From Jeongeupia sp. HS-3 (GTDB lineage Bacteria; Pseudomonadota; Gammaproteobacteria; Burkholderiales; Chitinibacteraceae): a DNA stretch of 64,000 nt. The notes beneath the pieces are model-generated. The model was not told where the DNA came from and ran no database searches. It saw only the letters and a program-made list of their open reading frames with translations. Of the stretch, positions 58,147 to 64,000 are shown piece by piece. The stretch is from the NCBI RefSeq assembly GCF_015140455.1, contig NZ_AP024094.1, positions 992,001 to 1,056,000 on the forward strand. Reading direction: 5' to 3'. Made by a program: the position numbers and the translations under genes. Each line of letters starts with the position of its first letter. The first letter of the stretch is position 1.

Positions 58147-59553
58147 CTATCGAGTACCGACCTGTTTCGGGCTTTCGCTCACATCTCGGCCGAACCAGAT
58201 GGCGATCAGCGTCAGCAGCGCCAGAACGGCGAATGTCCAGTGAAACGCGGGCAACAGCGCGACACCGGTCAAGCCGACAGGGGCGAGCGCTGCGAGCAGC
58301 AGGCTGCCGAATGCCAAACCGAAGGCAATGGAGAGCTGCATGGCGGTGATCCAGCCGGTATTGCCCATATTGGTGAGGTCGGTTGGCAGTTCGGTGACCG
58401 TGGCGGCGTTGAGTACCGTGTACTGGGTCGAGTTGAGTGCGCCGTTGAGCAGTAGCAAGACAATGAGCCATGCGCCCGCGCTATCCGGCGTGAACCAGCC
58501 GAAGGCCCAGGTGGTGAAGGCGAGCAGCACATTGGTGGCCGTCAGCAGCCGGGCACGGCCGAAGTGGCGGATCAGCATCGGCAGCAGCGGTTTGGCACCG
58601 ATAGCGCCAATCGAGGCAATGCCGACACAGGCACCCGCCTTGATCGGGCTGAAACCCAGTGCCAGTTGCAGAAACAGCGGCACCAGTAGCGGGATAGCAC
58701 CGGTGCCGAGTCGGCCGAGTAGCGTGGCCAGAATGCCGGCACGGAAACCCTTTAGTCGCCATAGTGCGGGCGAAAACAGCGGTGCCTCGTGCCGGCCGAA
58801 GTGACGGGTGCACCAGAACAGCGGGAGCAGGGCCAGTGCCGCAAGTGGCAGCGCAATGGCGGCCGGCCATGCCTGCTGGCCCAGTGCATCCAGCGCGGTG
58901 GTCAGCACCGCAATGCCGCCGGCAAACAGCAGGAAGCCGTAGGTGTCGAAACGTCGGGCTTGCGGGTTGCGGTAATCGGGCATGCAGCGCTTGATCAGCA
59001 TCAGCCCGATCAGGCCGATCGGCACATTGATGAAAAAGATCCAGCGCCATGATGCGTATTCGGTCAGCCAGCCGCCCAGCAATGGCCCAAGCAGCGGGCC
59101 GACCAGACCAGGAATGGTGACGTAATTCATTACTTTCAGATATCGATCCCGCGGGTAGTGATGCAGGATCGCGGCAAGGCCTACCGGCACCATCAGCGCC
59201 GCGCCAGCCCCTTGCAACACGCGTACGAGCACCAGAAACCACAGACTCTGCGACAAACCCGCCGCGAGCGAGCTGACCGTAAACAGCGCTACCGACGCGG
59301 CAAAAATCGCGCGGCTGCCGAAGCGGTCGGCCAACCAGCCCGACGCCGGCGTGCAGACGGCAACGGCCAAGCCATAGGCGAGGATGACCGCGTGCAGCGA
59401 GAACGGGCTGGTGCCGAGATGCTCCGCCATCGATGGAATCGCGGTATTGAGGATGGTGACGTCCAGCATCTGCATGAACATCGCGATGGCAACCAGCCAA
59501 GGCAGACCACGGAAGCGGCGGGTGACGTGAGGGCGTGTATCTGTCTGGGGCAT
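58147..59553 (-). CDS. MFS exporter of the DHA2/MdtD type
   Basis: A 468-residue 14-helix major facilitator. Motifs: FMQMLDVTILNTAIPSMAEH, GWLADRFGSRAIFAAS, VRVLQGAGAALMVPVGLA and PGLVGPLLGPLLGGWLTE. Length equals E. coli MdtD. ATG 59553 overlaps the preceding GIY-YIG stop (ATGA), so it is the last gene of a four-gene operon running from 60759. Confidence 0.88.
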   Translation of the reverse strand: MPQTDTRPHVTRRFRGLPWLVAIAMFMQMLDVTILNTAIPSMAEHLGTSPFSLHAVILAYGLAVAVCTPASGWLADRFGSRAIFAASVALFTVSSLAAGLSQSLWFLVLVRVLQGAGAALMVPVGLAAILHHYPRDRYLKVMNYVTIPGLVGPLLGPLLGGWLTEYASWRWIFFINVPIGLIGLMLIKRCMPDYRNPQARRFDTYGFLLFAGGIAVLTTALDALGQQAWPAAIALPLAALALLPLFWCTRHFGRHEAPLFSPALWRLKGFRAGILATLLGRLGTGAIPLLVPLFLQLALGFSPIKAGACVGIASIGAIGAKPLLPMLIRHFGRARLLTATNVLLAFTTWAFGWFTPDSAGAWLIVLLLLNGALNSTQYTVLNAATVTELPTDLTNMGNTGWITAMQLSIAFGLAFGSLLLAALAPVGLTGVALLPAFHWTFAVLALLTLIAIWFGRDVSESPKQVGTR

Positions 59554-59858
59554 CAAGGGGTGGTGGTCTCGGGCGGCGGGGTGATCAGCTCGGCCAGAAG
59601 GGCTGGTGAGACCGGATATTGCGCGCACAGCCCGCGCTTTTGCACCGCAGATAGTTGCTTGACTGCGTACTCGGCGCGGCTGGCGCTGGCGCGGTCCGGG
59701 TGTGGCATCACCGCGGCGAGCCGGCGCGGCGGGTTGGCACGGGTGTAGCGCGCGCCCTTGCCGGCGAGGTGGGTGCGATAGCGCGCGGCGACGTCATTGC
59801 TGATGCCGGTGTAGAAGCTGCCGTTAACGCATTCGATCAGGTAGACGAACCAGGCCAT
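59553..59858 (-). CDS. GIY-YIG nuclease-fold protein (YhbQ/UPF0213)
   Basis: A 101-residue single-domain GIY-YIG protein: VYLIECVNGSFYTGISNDVAARYRTH keeps the two tyrosines and the Arg; a Glu is late in the sequence. Members of this small group have weak or no proven nuclease activity. It sits between the frameshifted VOC gene and the MdtD-like gene and overlaps the latter by 1 nt of start/stop. Confidence 0.85.
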   Translation of the reverse strand: MAWFVYLIECVNGSFYTGISNDVAARYRTHLAGKGARYTRANPPRRLAAVMPHPDRASASRAEYAVKQLSAVQKRGLCAQYPVSPALLAELITPPPETTTP

Positions 59859-59882
59859 GGATCATGCCCGGCGTGCGGGCAT

Positions 59883-60282
59883 TCAAACGTGTGGGAACTG
59901 CGGATTGTACGCGACCTCCCAGAGGACACCGTCCGGGTCGGCAAAATAGCCGGAGTAACCGCCCCAGTCGGCGCGCTGCGCCGGCTTGACGATGCGCCCG
60001 CCGCCAGCGGCGACCTCGGCCAGCAATGCGTCGACCTCGGTTTCGCTCTTTACATTGTGCGCCAGCGTGAACCCGGGAAAGCCGCTGCCCTGCGCCGGTA
60101 CGCCCGCATCGGCGGCGAGCTCGTCGCGTGGAAATAGCGACAGCCAGGTTTTGCCGAGCTCGAAAAAAAACGATCGCCGGACTCGATGGCTGGCGGGGTA
60201 GCTTGAGCACGTCTTCGTAAAAACGGGCACTGATGGCGAGATCGGCGACGCCAAGGGTAACGAAACTCAACCGTGCTTCCAT
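59883..60282 (-). pseudogene. VOC-family protein, frameshifted at an A8 tract
   Basis: The first frame (ATG 60282) reads MEARLSFVTLGVADLAISARFYEDVL and runs to AIVFF; the glyoxalase/bleomycin-resistance fold continues in the next frame as FFELGKTWLSLFPRDELAAD...GYFADPDGVLWEVAYNPQF. The switch is at eight A's (60163-60170, T8 on the coding strand); seven would restore one frame. It could be a real phase change, a mutation or a sequencing error. An intact protein would be about 132 residues, normal for VOC. Confidence 0.8.
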
Positions 60283-60285
60283 CGC

Positions 60286-60759
60286 TTACTCCCAGCCCGC
60301 CGTCTTGGCGCGGGCGTGCAGCTCGGTTTCGCTGAGCGCCTCGATCCGCGAGGCAATATGCCAGGTGTGGCCGAAAGGGTCGACCAGCGAACCGGTCCGG
60401 TCACCGTAGAACTGATTGTCGACCGGGCCCCGCGCCGTCGCCCCAAGCTCGACCGCCTGGGCAAAGGTGGCGTCGACATCGTCGACGTAGAGCATCAGCC
60501 CGACCGGGCTGCCACCCAGTTGCGTCGGGCTCTGCGCCTGGCACTCCGGGGAGGGGCTGGCCAGCATCAGCGGCTGGCCGCGAATGCGCATCTCCGCGTG
60601 GCCGATGCGGCCGTCCGGCGCCGCGATGCGCAGCGTTTCGACGGCGCCGAATGCCTTGCTGTAATACGCGATCGCAGCGGCAGCGTCATCGACGATCAAA
60701 TAGGGGGTGATGCCGAGGTAGTCGGCGGGAATGGCTTGGACGGCAGGCATGGTCATCAT
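60286..60759 (-). CDS. VOC-family (PhnB-like) protein
   Basis: A 157-residue vicinal-oxygen-chelate protein. The typical PhnB/YcgJ-like start GITPYLIVDDAAAAIAYYSKAFGA, RIGHAEMRIRGQPLMLAS and TGSLVDPFGHTWHIAS are visible. Metal ligands (His and Glu) are present, but the reaction is unknown. Starts at ATG 60759 or ATG 60750. It heads the operon with the frameshifted VOC, GIY-YIG and MFS genes. Confidence 0.85.
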   Translation of the reverse strand: MMTMPAVQAIPADYLGITPYLIVDDAAAAIAYYSKAFGAVETLRIAAPDGRIGHAEMRIRGQPLMLASPSPECQAQSPTQLGGSPVGLMLYVDDVDATFAQAVELGATARGPVDNQFYGDRTGSLVDPFGHTWHIASRIEALSETELHARAKTAGWE

Positions 60760-60828
60760 CGCTTCCAGAGCAATCGAGCTTCAGCTTAGGTCTGCGCGCC
60801 AGCGTGGCCAATACGTACCGGCAAGCGG

Positions 60829-62004
60829 TCAACGCGGTACCAGTTTGAGAATGGCGCCATCCTCCTCGTCGCTCAGCAGGTAGAGCCAGCCGTCCGGTCC
60901 CTGGCGAACGTCGCGGATGCGCCGCTTTTCGTTCTGCAGCAGCCGCTCTTCGGCAACGACCTTGTCGCCGGACAGCGTCAGCCGGACCAGCATCGTGTCC
61001 TTGAGTGCGCCGATAAAGACGCTGCCGGCCCAGCCCGGATAGCGCGTGCCGGTATGGAACGCCATCCCCGATGGCGCGATCGACGGATCCCAATGGTAGA
61101 CGGGTTGTTCCATCCCGGCCTTGGCCGTACCTTCGCCGATCTTGAAACCGCTGTAGTCGCGACCGTAGGTGATCACCGGCCAGCCGAAATTACCGCTCGC
61201 TTGCGGGATGTTGATCTCGTCGCCACCGCGCGCGCCGTGTTCGACCGTCCACAGCCGGCCGCTGGCGGGATTGATCGCCGCGCCCTGCGGGTTGCGATGG
61301 CCGTAGCTCCAGATTTCCGCTAGCGCATCCTTGCGGTCGCGAAACGGGTTGTCGATGGGAACGCTGCCGTCGGTATTGATGCGAACGACCTTGCCCAGAT
61401 GGCTGCCGAGATCCTGCGCGCGGTCGCGTTGGTAGCGTTCGCCCAGCGTAATGAACAGCGTGCCGTCTCGGGCGAAGACCAGGCGCGAACCGAAATGCGC
61501 GCCACCGTGGACCTTGGGTCGCTGGCGGAAAACCACCCGCAGTTCGTCCAGCCTGGCCTTGCCGCCGGCTTCGACCAGCTTGCCTCGCGCGACCGCCGTG
61601 CCGGCCTTGCCTTCGCGGTCGGCCTCGGCATAGCTCAGGTAGACGAGGCGGTTGTCGGCGAACTTCGGATCGAGAACGACATCGAGCAACCCGCCTTGGC
61701 CAGACGCATAGACGCCGGGGACGCCGGCGACGGGGGCCGAGAGTTCGCCGGCGGCCGAGACGATGCGCAAGCGCCCCGGGCGTTCGGTCACGAGCATCCG
61801 GCCGTCGGGCAGGAAGGCGAGCCCCCACGGGTGGTCGAGTCCGCGGGCGACGGTCGTCGTGGCCCAGGCGTCGGATACGCCGACCGGTACCGCGGCCCGG
61901 ATGCCGCCGGTCAGCGCCGCCAGCGTGACGCCGAGCGCGAACAGAAGGTTGCGAGCGCGGCGCGGACAGGACTGGCACAGCGGCGCTCGATGTACGGCCG
62001 TCAT
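60829..62004 (-). CDS. PQQ-dependent aldose sugar dehydrogenase-type protein
   Basis: A beta-propeller protein of the soluble aldose dehydrogenase (YliI/Asd) family, about 391 residues from ATG 62004. The signal region ([20 protein letters not shown]) follows a possible twin-Arg. Family blocks are [68 protein letters not shown] and [18 protein letters not shown]. It oxidises aldoses in the periplasm with PQQ and calcium. An earlier ATG at 62064 gives an over-long n-region; neither start has a strong Shine-Dalgarno site. Confidence 0.9.
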   Translation of the reverse strand: MTAVHRAPLCQSCPRRARNLLFALGVTLAALTGGIRAAVPVGVSDAWATTTVARGLDHPWGLAFLPDGRMLVTERPGRLRIVSAAGELSAPVAGVPGVYASGQGGLLDVVLDPKFADNRLVYLSYAEADREGKAGTAVARGKLVEAGGKARLDELRVVFRQRPKVHGGAHFGSRLVFARDGTLFITLGERYQRDRAQDLGSHLGKVVRINTDGSVPIDNPFRDRKDALAEIWSYGHRNPQGAAINPASGRLWTVEHGARGGDEINIPQASGNFGWPVITYGRDYSGFKIGEGTAKAGMEQPVYHWDPSIAPSGMAFHTGTRYPGWAGSVFIGALKDTMLVRLTLSGDKVVAEERLLQNEKRRIRDVRQGPDGWLYLLSDEEDGAILKLVPR

Positions 62005-62183
62005 CTCGCGTTTGACGTTCGGGCGGGATGTCGTCGCCGGGGCCGGTGGGGCTGACTGGACCATGCTGGATTCCGGAGGTTGAACGCCCCAGCATAGCCG
62101 GTGGCGCTGCGATGCAGACTTCGTTACTCACCGTTCCGTCGACCGGCGCTGCGACGGAGCAGGCCGGATGCAATACTTGCGGC

Positions 62184-62921
62184 ATGAATACGGTGACCTT
62201 CCGCTTCTACGAGGAGCTCAACGACTTTATCGCGCCCGAGCGGCGCAGGCACGATTTCGCCTGCACGCTGGCGCGGGCGGCGACGGCCAAGCACATGATC
62301 GAGGCGCTCGGCGTGCCGCATACCGAGGTCGAACTGGTGCTGGTCAACGGCGAGTCGGTCGGCTTCGAGCGGGTGCTCGACGACGGTGACCGGGTCGCGG
62401 TCTACCCGAAGTTCGAGTCGCTCGACGTCTCGCCGCTGCTGCGCGTGCGCGAGCGCCCGTTGCGGACGATGCGCTTCGTCGCCGACGCGCATCTCGGCGG
62501 GCTGGCGCGGCTGCTGCGCATGGCCGGTTTCGATACGCTATACGACAACCACTTTGCCGACGACGAAATAGAGCGGCTTGCCGCAGTCGAACAACGCATC
62601 GTGCTGACGCGGGACCGGGAACTGCTCAAGCGGCGCACGATCACCCACGGCTGTTACGTGCATGCGCTCAAGCCGCCGCAGCAGCTGCGCGAGATCGTCG
62701 ATCGACTTGATCTGGCCGGCAGCGTCCGGCCGTTTACGCGGTGCATGCACTGTAACGCACCGCTGCACCGGATTGCCAAGGATCTGGTGTTTGAGCGCCT
62801 GCCGCCGGCGGTGCGCGAACAGCACACGCGCTTCAGTACCTGCGACGTGTGCCGGCGCGTTTACTGGGAGGGCTCGCACTGGCAGCGGATGCGAGCGCTG
62901 CTTGAAACGCTGGTGCACTGA
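62184..62921 (+). CDS. Mut7-C RNase-domain protein with ubiquitin-like N-terminus
   Basis: A 245-residue protein. The first 85 residues look like the Mut7-C ubiquitin-like beta-grasp (VTFRFYEELNDFIAPERR ... VELVLVNGESVGFERVLDD). The rest is a Mut7-C PIN-like RNase (FVADAHLGGLARLLRMAGF, VLTRDRELLKR) with a zinc ribbon (CMHCNAPL ... CDVCRRVYWEGSHWQRM). Found in many bacteria without experimental role; RNA cleavage is inferred from the fold. ATG 62184 fits the domain start. Confidence 0.88.
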   Translation: MNTVTFRFYEELNDFIAPERRRHDFACTLARAATAKHMIEALGVPHTEVELVLVNGESVGFERVLDDGDRVAVYPKFESLDVSPLLRVRERPLRTMRFVADAHLGGLARLLRMAGFDTLYDNHFADDEIERLAAVEQRIVLTRDRELLKRRTITHGCYVHALKPPQQLREIVDRLDLAGSVRPFTRCMHCNAPLHRIAKDLVFERLPPAVREQHTRFSTCDVCRRVYWEGSHWQRMRALLETLVH

Positions 62922-62922
62922 T

Positions 62923-63750
62923 ATGGCGGGCCGGGTTGCCGCCCTGACCGCACTGGCGATGCTGGCCTTCGCCGGCAACTCGATCCTGTGTCGGCTGGCG
63001 CTGCGCGCCACCTCGATCGACGCGGCCAGCTTCACCATGATCCGTCTTGTGTCCGGCGCGCTGGTGCTCTGGCTGATCGTCGTGATTCGCGGCGGCAGGG
63101 CGGCGGGTAACTGGCGATCGGCGCTGGCGCTGCTGGCCTACGCGGCCATGTTCTCGTTCGCGTATCTGGGTCTGGCCGCGGCCACCGGTGCATTGCTGCT
63201 GTTTGCTACGGTGCAGGCGACGATGGTCGGCGTCGGCGTGTGGGGTGGTGAGCGGATGAACGGCGGACAGTGTGCCGGGCTCGCCATTGCGATGGGCGGG
63301 CTCGTCGTGCTGCTGTTGCCGGGGCTGTCGGCGCCGCCGCCGCTGAGTGCGGCGCTGATGGTTGGCGCTGGCATGGCTTGGGGCGTTTACTCGCTGCGCG
63401 GTCGGGGTTCGACCGATCCGCTCGGCGAGACTGCCGGCAACTTTGCGCGTGCCGTGCCGCTGGCCTTGCCCCTGTTGGCGTGGGCTGTACAGCCGCCGAC
63501 CGTTGACGGCGTCGTCTACGCGATATTGTCGGGGGCGTTCACCTCGGGTTGCGGTTACGCGATCTGGTATGCGGCGCTGCGCGGCCTGAGCGCCGCCGGC
63601 GCCGCGACGGTGCAGCTGAGCGTACCGGTGATCGTCGCCATTGCCGGCGTATTGCTGCTTGGCGAACCGCTGTCGCCGAGGCTGATGCTGGCCTCTGCGG
63701 CGATACTCGGCGGCATCGCATTGGTGCTGCGGGCGAAGCGCGCCACCTGA
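62923..63750 (+). CDS. EamA/DMT-family transporter
   Basis: A 275-residue membrane protein with about ten hydrophobic segments in two EamA halves (first start LTALAMLAFAGNSILCRLAL; second half GAGMAWGVYSLRG onward and LSVPVIVAIAGVLLLGEPLS). The substrate is unknown; the family exports metabolites or amino acids. It begins 1 nt after the Mut7-C stop, so the two form an operon. Confidence 0.88.
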   Translation: MAGRVAALTALAMLAFAGNSILCRLALRATSIDAASFTMIRLVSGALVLWLIVVIRGGRAAGNWRSALALLAYAAMFSFAYLGLAAATGALLLFATVQATMVGVGVWGGERMNGGQCAGLAIAMGGLVVLLLPGLSAPPPLSAALMVGAGMAWGVYSLRGRGSTDPLGETAGNFARAVPLALPLLAWAVQPPTVDGVVYAILSGAFTSGCGYAIWYAALRGLSAAGAATVQLSVPVIVAIAGVLLLGEPLSPRLMLASAAILGGIALVLRAKRAT

Positions 63751-63752
63751 GC

Positions 63753-64000
63753 TCAGCGCGTCCCCGCCAGCAATTCGCGCAACACATAAGGCAATATCCC
63801 GCCGTGCCGGTAGTAATCGACCTCGATCGGCGTGTCGATGCGGCAGCGCGCGGCGACGTCGCGCACCCTGCCGTCGGCGGCGGTGATGCGCAGGGTCAGA
63901 TCCTGTTGCGGCTTCAGCGCATCGTTCACGCCCAGTACGTCAAAGGTTTCGTCGCCGACGAGCTGCAGTGTTACGGCGCTGTCGTCACCGATGAATTGCA
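63753..64000 (-). CDS. acnA: Aconitate hydratase A, C-terminal fragment
   Basis: The last 82 codons, read on the minus strand, run to the window edge. The end CRIDTPIEVDYYRHGGILPY followed by VLRELLAGTR matches the C-terminal swivelling domain of AcnA, the TCA-cycle [4Fe-4S] enzyme interconverting citrate and isocitrate. The cluster-binding Cys residues are outside the window. It is convergent with the EamA gene, with only 2 nt between them. Confidence 0.9.
   Translation of the reverse strand, partial: QFIGDDSAVTLQLVGDETFDVLGVNDALKPQQDLTLRITAADGRVRDVAARCRIDTPIEVDYYRHGGILPYVLRELLAGTR

Overview
The window is GC-rich (by eye roughly 60-65%) bacterial chromosome with densely packed genes and many 1-4 nt start/stop overlaps. 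Gene content and order (lpxA-lpxB-rnhB, trpS-scpA-scpB, pyrG-kdsA-eno-ftsB, the polyhydroxybutyrate gene phaB, an LPS heptose epimerase, motAB) point to a Gram-negative, motile betaproteobacterium, most likely of the Neisseriales/Chitinibacteraceae type. The genus cannot be fixed from sequence reading alone. I see no prophage, plasmid or CRISPR signature, so this is ordinary chromosome with small mobile insertions.

Layout. 1-7.9 kb: end of lpxA, lpxB, rnhB, motA-motB, a membrane-anchored methyltransferase, an HDOD-GAF signalling protein, a TrmH-family RNA methyltransferase, a probable atypical PilZ protein and ung. 7.9-11.5 kb: a ROK sugar kinase and a signal-less GH9 glycosidase, which resemble a chitosan- or cello-disaccharide salvage pair, then hldD and a terminator. 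11.6-19.6 kb: a thioester alpha-2-macroglobulin and PBP1C, a known periplasmic defence/repair pair, here separated by a 144-bp MITE-like palindrome. 19.7-26.8 kb: a duplicated-domain secreted protein, cysM, a SemiSWEET, RNase AM, a YciO/Sua5 protein, a site-2 protease, trpS, a GNAT, scpA and scpB. 27-30.1 kb: small proteins, an SRAP/YedK protein, tRNA-Gly(CCC) with a good promoter, and aidB.

30.2-42.6 kb: two complete tripartite RND efflux pumps arranged head to head around one tetR gene that carries a palindromic operator candidate. 42.6-43.9 kb: a 149-bp MITE and a 1,018-bp IS1595-family element inserted one after the other into the A-tract of a bidirectional terminator. The IS transposase is frameshifted.

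43.9-50.1 kb: phaB and a divergent SDR separated by a 25-bp perfect palindrome, then pyrG, kdsA, eno and ftsB. 50.2-54.5 kb: a MocR-type regulator with repeated sites in its promoter, a small cysteine-containing secreted protein, a DUF2917 protein with a related site, and mnmC. 54.5-64 kb: mdfA-like exporter, a DUF1214-like secreted protein, a WbuC-like cupin, a four-gene operon (two VOC proteins, one frameshifted at an A8 tract, a GIY-YIG protein and an MdtD-like exporter), a soluble PQQ-type aldose dehydrogenase, a Mut7-C protein, an EamA transporter and the end of acnA.

I found no clearly unprecedented multi-gene system. The most unusual structures are the stacked mobile elements in a terminator, the MITE wedged between the alpha-2-macroglobulin and pbpC genes, the MocR/DUF2917 neighbourhood with shared promoter sequence, and the ROK-GH9 pair.
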